Of a stretch of DNA of 64,000 nt, positions 51,073 to 58,939 are shown piece after piece. The position numbers and the translations under genes are program-made. Source of the stretch: Eubacteriales bacterium (GTDB lineage Bacteria; Bacillota; Clostridia; Christensenellales; Aristaeellaceae); contig JAQWCW010000007.1 of NCBI GenBank assembly GCA_028705775.1, positions 1-64,000 of the forward strand, in the 5' to 3' direction. Under the pieces are notes generated by a model. The model was not told where the DNA came from. It did no database searches and saw only the letters and a program-made list of their open reading frames with translations. Position 1 is the first letter of the stretch. Each line of letters begins with the position of its first letter.

Positions 51073-54000
51073 TTAGGTTCTGTTGGCGTCGTCGTTTCCG
51101 CTGCTGCCGGTTCTGCGCGTGCGGCTCTGAGGCTGCTGCGGAGAAGCGGGCTGCTGGGGCGCGGCTGAGCGCATCGGGCGCTGCCCGTCAATCGGCGGCT
51201 GATATGTTCCGGCGTTCTGACGGTAGGGCGTCTGCGTCACGTTCGGCGCTGCCGGCTTCTGCATCGCGGGGCTTGCGGGGCGCTGAGGCGCTTGCGCGTT
51301 CTGTACGCTTGCCTGCTGCGCGGCGCGGGCGCTTTGCTGCTGAGCCATTCTCGCGCGGTACTGTGCAGCCCTTGCAGCCGCCTTCTTCTTATTGGCGCTT
51401 GAGAGCGCGTAGAAGTAGATGCCGCCTGCTACGGCTATAAGTCCCGCTCCGACTCCGATAAGCCCCCAAGGAGCGCCGGAATCGGTCGTTGCCGTAGGCG
51501 CTGTAACGCTCGGCGTGGTTACGACGAAGGGATTCGGGGTGTCGGTCGCAATGTAGGTCGGCGCTGCGGAGGGCGTCGCGGTGGGCGCGGTGGTTCCGTT
51601 CGGGTCAAAGGGAACGTAGGAGCTTGAAACGGTCAGGTTCGGATTTTTCCAATCGCTGATGTTCAAATCCTCCTGCGGGGTAAAGGTCTGCACGGCGGTC
51701 GTTCCGCTTGAGCCGCCGGTAGAGCCGCTGCCCGTTCCGGTTGAATCGGAGCCGGCGTTCTTGAATTCGTCGCTGTTCAGGAATTCCTCAAGCCCCGCAA
51801 GGGTAAGAACCTTGAAGTAGCTTGACATTACATAGCCGGTTTTACCCGCGCAGTTGATGTAGTACCATGTTTCGCCGTTCGTTTCAACAGTGTTCAGCAC
51901 GAGCGCAAAATCGTATTTCCTCAGCGTGCCGATTCTGTTGCTGTTTGACCTTTCCGCGCTTGAGCGGAAATTGACGGAGGATGCGTCCACATATCCGTAG
52001 GAGGAAAGCGCGTTCTCGTCATACGGTTCAGGCGTGGTTATGAGCGTCGGCGCGGGAGTGGCGTATACGTTGCTCAGGTATTCCTCGGTTTCGGCGTTCG
52101 TGAGGAAGCGGAGCTGGTCGCCGCGGACGTAGCCCCAAGCGCCCTTGTACTGGATTACGTGCCAAGCCTGCGAGTTGGAGTCGTACTCCTGACCGGAAAC
52201 AAGCACGATTTCCTCCATCGGAAGCATATTCACAAGTCCCGCTTCCTGCATGGGGTTGTTGCGCATAGGCACGTTGTCGCCGAGCGTTATCGCGTAGCCG
52301 TAGCGCATTTCCGGAACCTTGGTCGGCTCAGGGGTGTTCGTCGGCTCAGGCGAATCGGTAATATAGGGCGTAGCTGTGGTAAGACGGCTCAGGTAGTAAT
52401 CGGCTTCCTGCTCGTTGATGCGCCTCAGCGCGGTGTCAACCACAAGTCCGCGCGCGTCGCTGCCGTTCTTGACCTCGACGCTTGACCATGCGGTGGAATC
52501 AATGTAGCTCTGACCGAATACGTATACAAGCGTCGTATCGGGCAGCGCGACAAGAATGCTTGAGTCTGCATAGTTGGCTGCCGAGCGCAGAGCTGTCTGC
52601 GTAATCGTCAGCGCGTAGCCGATATACTGCGCGGGTTCGGGAGTGTCGGTCGGCGCTCCGGTCGATTCCTCGGTGGGAATCGGGGTGTCCGTGGGCGCTT
52701 CTGTCGGCATATCGGTGGGCGCGGGCGTATCAGTCGGCGCTTCCGTAGGCTCGTCGGTCGGCGCTTCTGTCGGCACATCGGTGGGCATTGGGGTGTCCGT
52801 CGGCGCTTCTGTCGGCACGTCGGTAGGAACAGGCGTGTCGGTGGGAGCGGGGGTAGGAGTGGGCATAGGCGAGGTAAGTCCGGCGTTGTAGTCGCTGCTT
52901 GCGTCCTCGGTCAGAAGCCGGAGGTATTCAGCCTTTACATATCCGTCCTTGCCGTCAAAGTCAATCCTGCACCAGAGGTCGTCAGAGCCGGAGGAAACGG
53001 TTTCGTATACGAAAACCATCTGCTGGTTTTTAAGCTCGCCGAGCTTCTTGGAGCTTGTGGAGGTCTTTTGGCGAACGTTAAGCCCGCCCTCAGCCTGCAC
53101 ATATGCCCAGCGCAGCACGGAGGATGAGGTTATATCCTCTGTGGGAATCGGCGAGGGAGAAGGTTCGGGAGTCGGGGTCGCGGTGGGGTCGGGTGAAGGC
53201 GACGGCGAGGGAGAGGGCGACGGGGTCGCCGTCCATTCGGGATGCAGCGAGCGCTCGTAATCATCGCTTTCCTCCCTGCTCATCAGGCTGAATGCGGAGG
53301 AAGCCACAAACGCGGTGTCTCCGCCGTAGTTAATCTGATAGAAAACCGCGTCGTTCTTGGTGCTTACGCTCTGAACGGCGTAAAGCTTCGTGCCGTTATC
53401 AACGTTGCCGAGCGAGTCGCCGCCGGGCAGAGCGTAAATAGCCGTTCCCTTCGAGGCGGTAATCTCGCCCCAGCGGTTCGCTTTGGCAAGAACCGTGTAG
53501 GGCAGCTCGGTTGCGGGAACTTCGGTGGGAACGTCGGTCGGCGCTTCCGTCGGTTCTTCGGTTGGAACCTCGGTGGGAACATCCGTGGGCGCTTCTGTCG
53601 GCACTTCTGTCGGCGCTTCGGTGGGTTCTTCGGTCGGCGCTTCCGTTGCAGGCCCGTTTACGGAAAGCTCGTAAGCGTCGCTGTCGGCGCGGGTCATAAG
53701 CTGCACAACGGTTTCGGAGGCGTAGAGATAGCCGCCGTTCCAGCGAACCTTGTACCATACGTCGCCGTTCTCTGTCTGCACCCAGCTTTCGGCGTAAAGC
53801 TTTGTTCCGCTTTCGGCGGAATCAATCTTCTTGCCGTCGGGGGTTTCGCGCAGATTGATAGAGCCGCTGCCCTGCGCGGTTGACCAAAGGTTAAGCGGGG
53901 TTTCAAGAAGTCCGACATTTTCTGTGGGCTTAGGAGTCGGTTCTTCGGTGGGTGGCGGCTCGGTAGCATTGAGAAGCGCGTCGTAGGCGTCGCTCTCGCT

Positions 54001-55560
54001 CTGGCTCATCAGCATGAATACCGTGCTTGAAGCATAGTAAACGCTGTCGCCGGCGATTATCTTGTACCAAAGTCCGTCATCTTCAATCTGGGACGCGGCA
54101 AATAGCCTCGTTCCGGTTTCGGCGGTTGCTACGATTTCGCCGTTGGGCGCGGAGCGCAGATTGATGTTCTGCTTTCCGCCCGCTACGCCCCAGCGGTTTA
54201 CGGGTATTTCGGAAACGGGTTCTTCCGTCTGCGGCGGCTCGGTTGCGGGCGCGTCGGTAGCGGGAGCTTCGCTCGGCGGAGGCGTAGCCCTGAGGGACTC
54301 GTCATACGCGTCGCTGTCGGCTCTGCTCATCAGGGAGAAAACCTGCGAGGAGATGTACATATATGTGTCGCCCGCGATAATCTTGTACCATGTGCCGTCC
54401 TTCTCAACGGAGGAAACGGCGAAAAGGGCGCTGTTTGAGGTTGCCGACGCTATAACATCCCCGCCGGGAGCGGAGCGAAGGTTTACATATTCCTGACCGC
54501 CGGCGATTCCCCAGCGGTTGACGGGCGTTTCGGAAAGCGGCTCGTCAGTTGCGGGAGCTTCGGTTACGGGCGCTTCGGTCACGGGAGCTTCGGTCACGGG
54601 AGCTTCGGTTACGGGAGCTTCCGTTACAGGCGCTTCCGTTACGGGCGGCTCGGTTGCGTGAAGCGACTGCTCGTAATCGTCGCTTTCCTGAGCGGACATG
54701 AGCGAAAATACGGTTGAGGAAACGTATAAATAGCTGCCATCGTAGTTAAGCTTGTACCACGTTACCCCTTGAACGTCAATTCCCGCTTCGACAAAGAGGT
54801 TGCTTCCGCTGTCGGCAGTAGTGGCAATATCGCCGTCCGGCGCGTAGCGCAGGTTGATATAGTTGCTTCCGCCCGCCGTTCCCCAAAGCCCTATCGGGTA
54901 TTCAACGCTCGGCGCTTCGGTAACGGGAGCCTCAGTCACAGGCGCATCGGTAACAGGCGCTTCGGTAACGGGAGCCTCAGTCACAGGCGCATCGGTAACA
55001 GGCGCATCGGTAACAGGAGCTTCCGTTACGGGCGCTTCTGTTACAGGAGCCTCGGTTACGGGAGCCTCAGTTACAGGCGCTTCTGTTACGGGAGCTTCCG
55101 TTACGGGCGCTTCCGTCGGCTGCTCCGGCGGCATCTCCTGCCTTGAAATATACAGGCGGTAGTTAGGCATATCCTCGGTAGAACCGTCGCCTATAATCCT
55201 GTATATGTCAATCGAGGACGACGGGCTTGAGCCGCTGTCCTTGACTCCGGCAAGCAGAGTATTGTTCCCGGGGAAAAACTCCGCGTCGGGGTAGCTGCTA
55301 TCAAAAATCGAGAAAGTCAGCCCGTCAAGGGGCGCGTCGGAGGGCAGAACAGCCCAGAACGCATCCTCATAGCCGCTGTATCCCATTCGGTAGGCGTAGG
55401 TGATTCTTTGCTCGCCGCCCACCTCGTAGCTGAGGGCTATCGTCACGTTGTCCTCCGCGGCGAAAGCCGCCGCGCCGGGGACGAGCTGGAACAGCAGCAA
55501 AAGCGCCGATGCCATCAGCGCCGTCAGCCTGCGTCCCAATGCTTTCAGTTTCTTGTCCAT
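51073..55560 (-). CDS. Giant surface protein with nine SH3-like repeats and PVTEA linkers
   Basis: A 1495-residue protein. ATG 55560 follows GAGGAGG. A signal peptide (about 1-35, ending AFA) leads to a unique N-terminal domain (about 36-145). Nine bacterial SH3-like repeats follow, lying near 54900-54660, 54540-54290, 54215-53965, 53920-53640, 53500-53240, 53120-52870, 52630-52370, 52310-52065 and 52010-51770. The early copies share WG-AGG-x-NLR starts and a conserved end of LMS-x-SDAYE type. Low-complexity linkers (PVTEA, PTDVPTEAPTD, PSPSP) separate them. One membrane helix (about 51470-51400) and a 100-residue Ala/Gln/Pro/Arg-rich cytoplasmic tail close the protein. No catalytic or sortase motif. 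A cell-wall or glycan-binding scaffold is inferred. Confidence 0.88.
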   Translation of the reverse strand: MDKKLKALGRRLTALMASALLLLFQLVPGAAAFAAEDNVTIALSYEVGGEQRITYAYRMGYSGYEDAFWAVLPSDAPLDGLTFSIFDSSYPDAEFFPGNNTLLAGVKDSGSSPSSSIDIYRIIGDGSTEDMPNYRLYISRQEMPPEQPTEAPVTEAPVTEAPVTEAPVTEAPVTEAPVTEAPVTDAPVTDAPVTEAPVTEAPVTDAPVTEAPVTEAPSVEYPIGLWGTAGGSNYINLRYAPDGDIATTADSGSNLFVEAGIDVQGVTWYKLNYDGSYLYVSSTVFSLMSAQESDDYEQSLHATEPPVTEAPVTEAPVTEAPVTEAPVTEAPVTEAPATDEPLSETPVNRWGIAGGQEYVNLRSAPGGDVIASATSNSALFAVSSVEKDGTWYKIIAGDTYMYISSQVFSLMSRADSDAYDESLRATPPPSEAPATDAPATEPPQTEEPVSEIPVNRWGVAGGKQNINLRSAPNGEIVATAETGTRLFAASQIEDDGLWYKIIAGDSVYYASSTVFMLMSQSESDAYDALLNATEPPPTEEPTPKPTENVGLLETPLNLWSTAQGSGSINLRETPDGKKIDSAESGTKLYAESWVQTENGDVWYKVRWNGGYLYASETVVQLMTRADSDAYELSVNGPATEAPTEEPTEAPTEVPTEAPTDVPTEVPTEEPTEAPTDVPTEVPATELPYTVLAKANRWGEITASKGTAIYALPGGDSLGNVDNGTKLYAVQSVSTKNDAVFYQINYGGDTAFVASSAFSLMSREESDDYERSLHPEWTATPSPSPSPSPSPDPTATPTPEPSPSPIPTEDITSSSVLRWAYVQAEGGLNVRQKTSTSSKKLGELKNQQMVFVYETVSSGSDDLWCRIDFDGKDGYVKAEYLRLLTEDASSDYNAGLTSPMPTPTPAPTDTPVPTDVPTEAPTDTPMPTDVPTEAPTDEPTEAPTDTPAPTDMPTEAPTDTPIPTEESTGAPTDTPEPAQYIGYALTITQTALRSAANYADSSILVALPDTTLVYVFGQSYIDSTAWSSVEVKNGSDARGLVVDTALRRINEQEADYYLSRLTTATPYITDSPEPTNTPEPTKVPEMRYGYAITLGDNVPMRNNPMQEAGLVNMLPMEEIVLVSGQEYDSNSQAWHVIQYKGAWGYVRGDQLRFLTNAETEEYLSNVYATPAPTLITTPEPYDENALSSYGYVDASSVNFRSSAERSNSNRIGTLRKYDFALVLNTVETNGETWYYINCAGKTGYVMSSYFKVLTLAGLEEFLNSDEFKNAGSDSTGTGSGSTGGSSGTTAVQTFTPQEDLNISDWKNPNLTVSSSYVPFDPNGTTAPTATPSAAPTYIATDTPNPFVVTTPSVTAPTATTDSGAPWGLIGVGAGLIAVAGGIYFYALSSANKKKAAARAAQYRARMAQQQSARAAQQASVQNAQAPQRPASPAMQKPAAPNVTQTPYRQNAGTYQPPIDGQRPMRSAAPQQPASPQQPQSRTRRTGSSGNDDANRT
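52640..52870. repeat. Short tandem repeats coding PTD-x-PTEAPTD linker
   Basis: Degenerate triplet-phased repeats inside the SH3-repeat gene encode TDTPAPTDVPTEAP-type units between SH3 copies six and seven. Confidence 0.7.
54545..54652. repeat. 15-bp tandem repeats coding TEAPV (second block)
   Basis: About seven 15-base units encode TEAPV between SH3 copies one and two. Units differ mainly at third codon positions. Confidence 0.8.
54906..55120. repeat. 15-bp tandem repeats coding T(E/D)APV (first block)
   Basis: About fourteen 15-base units. A perfect 45-base (three-unit) duplication lies at 54914-54958 and 54959-55003, a sign of recent expansion by slippage or unequal exchange. Confidence 0.88.
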
Positions 55561-55915
55561 GTTCTTTCCTCCTCTTTGACACATGGGCTTCATTCTGTGC
55601 CCGTGTCGTTACAGCGCCTTTTACAAGGCGGTACAGGTTGATTAATCATTATCTGAAAACCTTAACAATAATCATTTCGGAAGATGTCTCAGATTGATTA
55701 ATTGTAAGGAATTCGCGGCTTGTTGTCAATATGATAGAAGCCCTGTCAGGCTCAATCACATTTTAGTTTGCAGGATTTTTCATCGCTTTATAGAAAGCTT
55801 TAGGTAAGGCTTTTCCTTTTGAATCATTCATATCCCTCCTTCGGGAAAGACTATGAATGCGCCAAACGGCAAGGCACTCGCCGCCCAAAGCGGCTTTGCT
55901 TTCAGGAGGTAATCC
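55561..55915. other. Divergent intergenic region SH3-repeat gene / Nudix gene
   Basis: About 355 bases, AT-rich at 55640-55720. It contains a small palindrome TGATTAATCA near 55639 and a short hairpin in CGCCTTTTACAAGGCG near 55616. I could not assign convincing promoters. Possible mini-ORFs of 22 (minus) and 19 (plus) codons are noted separately. Confidence 0.6.
55763..55831 (-). CDS. Possible 22-residue peptide
   Basis: A tiny reading frame MNDSKGKALPKAFYKAMKN plus three residues on the minus strand, directly after AAGGAGGG (three bases from the ATG, rather close). A second ATG in another frame has better spacing but gives only 15 codons. It is basic and could be a real micropeptide or chance. 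No family recognised. Confidence 0.2.
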   Translation of the reverse strand: MNDSKGKALPKAFYKAMKNPAN

Positions 55916-56494
55916 ATGCAGAAAACCTGTTTTCCCGAAACCGATGATAAAACGCTGCGCGAAACCAAGGTGAAAAGCGCCGAAATCTTCACGGGCAGGG
56001 TAATCCATGTCCAGAAGTGGGATGTTGTCTGCGCCGACGGGAAGCCGGCAGACCGCGAAATCGTTCTGCATAACGGCGCCGCCGCCATAGTGCCGGTTGA
56101 CGATGACGGCTTTGTTACAATGGTCAGGCAGCACCGCGTAGCCGTTGACGAATGCACGTGGGAGATACCGGCGGGCAAGCTTGACAGCGCGGGAGAGGAC
56201 CCCTTTCTTTGCGCAAAGCGCGAGCTTGAGGAAGAAACGGGGCTTCGGGCAGAAAACTGGCAGAAGCTGACGAAGGTTATCACAACTCCGGGCTTTTGCT
56301 CCGAGCAGATATCCCTTTATCTTGCCACAGGGCTTTCGCAGCACGCCTCCCATACAGACGCGGATGAGTTCCTGAATGTTGCGCGCGTTCCGCTTTCTCA
56401 AGCGGTTGACGCCGTAATGAGGGGCGAAATCAGGGACGCGAAAACCGCTCTCGGGCTTCTGATGGCGGCAAGGCTTCTTGAAAAGCGCGATTGA
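55916..56494 (+). CDS. ADP-ribose pyrophosphatase-type Nudix hydrolase
   Basis: A 192-residue Nudix protein. IPAGKLDSAGEDPFLCAKRE and LEEETGL form the Nudix box (REL-x-EE-x-GL), with one extra residue between the first Gly and Glu. MVRQHRVAVDECTWEIPAGK ahead of it and the TTPGFCSEQISLYLA strand behind are typical of ADP-ribose pyrophosphatases. It hydrolyses ADP-ribose or related nucleotide diphosphates. GGAGG site. Transcribed singly. Confidence 0.9.
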   Translation: MQKTCFPETDDKTLRETKVKSAEIFTGRVIHVQKWDVVCADGKPADREIVLHNGAAAIVPVDDDGFVTMVRQHRVAVDECTWEIPAGKLDSAGEDPFLCAKRELEEETGLRAENWQKLTKVITTPGFCSEQISLYLATGLSQHASHTDADEFLNVARVPLSQAVDAVMRGEIRDAKTALGLLMAARLLEKRD

Positions 56495-56585
56495 TTAGGC
56501 GCTCTTTCCGTCCATTATAAGAACGAAACCAATACGTTTACTTATCCAGCATTCATAATATTTTAGTTGGAAGGGGTGTATCATT

Positions 56586-56771
56586 ATGGCACGAGCCGAA
56601 AGGGATGCGCTTTCCTATATCGGAATCGTGATGATTGTTATGGTTCTGCTCGTCCTGCTTGTCGGGATTGCCATATTCGCCTATGGCGCGAGCGCGCCGA
56701 ACCAGTACACGATGGCTGATTTCATGCGCGATTATGCTCCTTCGCTTACTGCCGGAGGTCAATCTCTTTGA
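56586..56771 (+). CDS. Small single-helix membrane protein
   Basis: A 61-residue protein with one hydrophobic helix (about 11-34, YIGIVMIVMVLLVLLVGIAI). A short extracytoplasmic tail holds TMADFMRDYAPSL. An AAGGGG site precedes the ATG. The stop overlaps the start of the acetyltransferase gene (TGATG), so the two are translationally coupled. No family recognised. Confidence 0.65.
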   Translation: MARAERDALSYIGIVMIVMVLLVLLVGIAIFAYGASAPNQYTMADFMRDYAPSLTAGGQSL

Positions 56772-57391
56772 TGCAGCGCGCTTTCGGGGTTTTCGCCCGC
56801 TTTCCCGTTCTGCGGGGAAGGCTTGTTTCCCTGCGCCAGCTTACCATAAAGGACGCTGACGATGTTTTTGAATACTCGTCCGACCCCGTTGTTGCGGAAA
56901 CGGTGCTTTGGTCGCCGCATAAGCATATTGCGGAAACGAGGGCGTATCTCAGGTATGTCCTTCGCCAGTACAGGCAGAACGAGCCGTGCAGCCTTGCGAT
57001 TGCCGAAAACTCTACGGGGAAGGTTGTCGGCACAATGAGCGTCATGTGGGTCGACGAGGATAACGCGAGCGCGGAAATCGGTTACAGCTTGAGCCGCGAT
57101 TATTGGAACAGGGGCTACATGACGGAGGCGGTTTCGCTCATCCTCGCCTTTTTGTTCGACGAGCTTGGGCTTAACCGCGTCGAGGCGCAGCACCAGACGG
57201 ATAATCCCGCAAGCGGCAGGGTTATGCGGAAAAACGGTATGGTGCGCGAGGGCATGATGCGCCAGCGTATCTTCAATAAAACGCGTTTTGTCGATGTTGA
57301 GGCGTACGCGATTCTCTATGAGGATTACTGCCGCCAAAAGGGCAAGCCGATAGAGCGCCGCTATCCCTTGGGCGGAATGTACAGAATGTGA
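56771..57391 (+). CDS. GNAT-family acetyltransferase (RimJ-like)
   Basis: A 206-residue acetyl-CoA-dependent N-acetyltransferase of the RimJ/RimL type. LRGRLVSLRQLTIKDADDVFEY opens the fold. EIGYSLSRDYWNRGYMTEAVSLIL is the strand-4/acetyl-CoA region, and VEAQHQTDNPASGRVMRKNGMVREG is the signature C-terminal part. Target (ribosomal protein or small amine) unknown. Coupled to the upstream membrane peptide gene. Confidence 0.9.
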   Translation: MQRAFGVFARFPVLRGRLVSLRQLTIKDADDVFEYSSDPVVAETVLWSPHKHIAETRAYLRYVLRQYRQNEPCSLAIAENSTGKVVGTMSVMWVDEDNASAEIGYSLSRDYWNRGYMTEAVSLILAFLFDELGLNRVEAQHQTDNPASGRVMRKNGMVREGMMRQRIFNKTRFVDVEAYAILYEDYCRQKGKPIERRYPLGGMYRM

Positions 57392-57496
57392 TTGCGCGTC
57401 CGCCCCGTCTTTGGCGCACTTTATTATATGTATATTTTCGCGCTCCCGAAATTATTACGGGAGGCGGATTTTTAATGTATGGTTTAGGGAGGCGGC

Positions 57497-58339
57497 ATGG
57501 ACAGACTGCTCATTATAGACGGAAGCAACCTGCTTTTCCAGATGTTTTTCGGTATGCCCGCGCGCATAGTCAATTCAAAAGGGAAAGCAATCCAAGGGAC
57601 TTTGGGCTTCGTAGGCGCAATGCTTAAAATCATCCGAATGACAAAGCCAACGCACGTTATTGTGGTTTTTGACGGCGAGCATGAAAATGCCCGCGCTGAT
57701 TTGAACGAGGACTATAAGGCGAACCGTCCGGATTATTCGCAGGTTGAGGATGAGGATAACCCGTTTTCTCAGCTAGGCGATATATATTCGGCTCTTGATT
57801 TCATGCGCGTTAAGTATGCGGAAACGACTGATTGCGAAACGGATGATGTCGTCGCCGCATACGCACTTTCCTGCGGAGGGTATACGGAAGTCGTCATATC
57901 GTCGTTTGACAGCGATTTCTTTCAGCTCATAACCGAAAACATACGCGTACTGCGTTATCGCGGCGACAGCACGGTTGTCTGCGATACCGAGTTTGTAATT
58001 GATAAATTCGGAGTTCAGCCGTCCGCGTATGCCGATTTCAAATCCCTTGTCGGGGACGCCGCCGATAATATAAGGGGCGCGGACAAGGTTGGAGCAAAAA
58101 CAGCCGCTGCGCTGATTAACCGCTACGGCTGCCTTGAAAACGTTCTTTGCCGCGCCGAAACGATAGAAAAGCCCTCGATTCGCGATTCCGTAATAAGGAA
58201 CTGCGAGCGGCTGAAAGTAAATTACAGGCTGATAAAGCTGACCGACGGAGCAACCCTGCCCTTTGACATATCGAAGCTTGCATGGCAGGACAGCGGCATG
58301 AAAACGAACGATATCCTTATTGGAATCGGACTCAGATAA
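57497..58339 (+). CDS. Stand-alone 5'-3' exonuclease (PolA N-domain type)
   Basis: A 280-residue flap-nuclease-fold protein, matching the 5'-3' exonuclease domain of DNA polymerase I without the polymerase. Acidic active-site residues are in LIIDGSNLLFQ, VVFDGEHENAR, TDCETDDVVAAYA and ISSFDSDFFQL. The helix-hairpin-helix near 190-210 (SLVGDAADNIRGADKVGAKTA) binds DNA. Likely Okazaki primer or flap removal, parallel to YpcP of Bacillus. Monocistronic. Confidence 0.92.
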   Translation: MDRLLIIDGSNLLFQMFFGMPARIVNSKGKAIQGTLGFVGAMLKIIRMTKPTHVIVVFDGEHENARADLNEDYKANRPDYSQVEDEDNPFSQLGDIYSALDFMRVKYAETTDCETDDVVAAYALSCGGYTEVVISSFDSDFFQLITENIRVLRYRGDSTVVCDTEFVIDKFGVQPSAYADFKSLVGDAADNIRGADKVGAKTAAALINRYGCLENVLCRAETIEKPSIRDSVIRNCERLKVNYRLIKLTDGATLPFDISKLAWQDSGMKTNDILIGIGLR

Positions 58340-58439
58340 GCAATTCTCGGCGCTTTCGCAACTGCCGCCGTCTCGTATGCAAATAGCTGCACACAGAAAA
58401 GTCCGGCGCTTTTATAGCGAAGCTCAAGCATATATCTAT

Positions 58440-58500
58440 ATATGAAAAAAAGAGCCCTTACGGACTCTTTTTGGTGGGATTAGTAGGGCTCGAACCTATG
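58440..58500 (-). repeat. Direct repeat, copy 1: tRNA-Val 3' end plus terminator
   Basis: 61 bases nearly identical (one extra A) to 58633-58692. It contains the terminator and the last part of a tRNA-Val gene: CCA end, 3' acceptor strand and T-arm. The rest of the tRNA is missing, so it is a pseudo-tRNA fragment. Confidence 0.9.
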
Positions 58501-58519
58501 TCTGCGGTTTGCAATCGGC

Positions 58520-58546
58520 GCGGCGTAATACTTTGTATTTCGCCGC
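58520..58546. repeat. 27-base near-perfect inverted repeat
   Basis: Arms of 12 bases (58520-58531 with 58535-58546, one mismatch) with a three-base loop. It lies between the two direct repeats and is not followed by Ts. Confidence 0.6.
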
Positions 58547-58604
58547 TTGTTGCGCACCGGGCTTTCGGCTGCCTTCATCCGCCACAGGCGGCGGCAGCCT
58601 TTGC

Positions 58605-58627
58605 CCCTGTCGGTCACAGGTTCGAGC
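58605..58627 (+). pseudogene. Plus-strand tRNA fragment (variable loop and T-arm)
   Basis: GGTCACAGGTTCGAGC looks like the variable loop, 5' T-stem and T-loop of a tRNA on the plus strand. The 3' T-stem and acceptor are absent; direct repeat copy 2 begins six bases later. Confidence 0.5.
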
Positions 58628-58632
58628 AAAAC

Positions 58633-58692
58633 ATATGAAAAAAGAGCCCTTACGGACTCTTTTTGGTGGGATTAGTAGGGCTCGAACCTATG
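58633..58692 (-). repeat. Direct repeat, copy 2: intact tRNA-Val 3' end plus terminator
   Basis: 60 bases matching copy 1 at 58440-58500. Here it continues into the complete tRNA-Val. Confidence 0.9.
58638..58663 (-). terminator. Terminator of tRNA-Val
   Basis: A short stem with AAAGAG/CTCTTT ends flanked by A and T runs. On the minus strand it follows the CCA end of the tRNA by a few bases. Confidence 0.7.
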
Positions 58693-58740
58693 ACCTCCAC
58701 GATGTCAACGTGGCGCTCTAACCAACTGAGCTATAATCCC
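58664..58740 (-). tRNA. tRNA-Val (anticodon GAC)
   Basis: On the minus strand a full cloverleaf: acceptor GGGATTA/TAATCCC, D-arm with AGCTCAGTTGGTTAGAG, and anticodon stem CCACG/CGTGG around loop TTGACAT. The anticodon is GAC, which decodes GTC and GTT. T-loop GTTCGAG, discriminator A and an encoded CCA complete it. A U-run terminator follows. Confidence 0.95.
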
Positions 58741-58878
58741 AATCGGAACGAGTGATAGTATAGCATAACAGTGGTTTCAATGCAAGCCTAAATTTTATGA
58801 AAAAGCGCGAAAACGGGAAACGCGGCGATTCTTCCGTAAAGACGCTGCCACGCGCGCATTCGCCTATTTTCATGTTGA

Positions 58879-58907
58879 TTGACATCCAAATTCGCAGGGG
58901 ATATAAT
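58879..58907 (+). promoter_or_regulatory. Promoter of rex
   Basis: Consensus TTGACA (58879-58884) and TATAAT (58902-58907) with a 17-base spacer, 32 bases before rex. No TTGTGAA-type Rex operator is visible. Confidence 0.85.
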
Positions 58908-58939
58908 AGTCAAGAAAATAACAAGAAAGGGCGTACAAG

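Larger units (their letters stand above)
58340..58939. other. Intergenic region with tRNA-Val and rearranged tRNA pieces
   Basis: About 600 bases without a protein gene. It contains tRNA-Val, its terminator, a direct repeat of both, a foreign tRNA fragment, a long hairpin and the rex promoter, each listed separately. Confidence 0.85.

Noticed and set aside
54906..55120. Tandem repeats as a CRISPR array
   Set aside because: Units are 15 bases, contiguous, without spacers and in the coding frame.
54863..55162. Open frame coding repeated TGASV on the plus strand
   Set aside because: It is the reverse reading of the PVTEA repeats in the SH3-repeat gene.
58501..58520. TTGCAAA on the minus strand as a tRNA-Cys anticodon loop beside repeat copy 1
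   Set aside because: The flanking bases do not pair into an anticodon stem, so no functional or clear pseudo-tRNA-Cys can be drawn.
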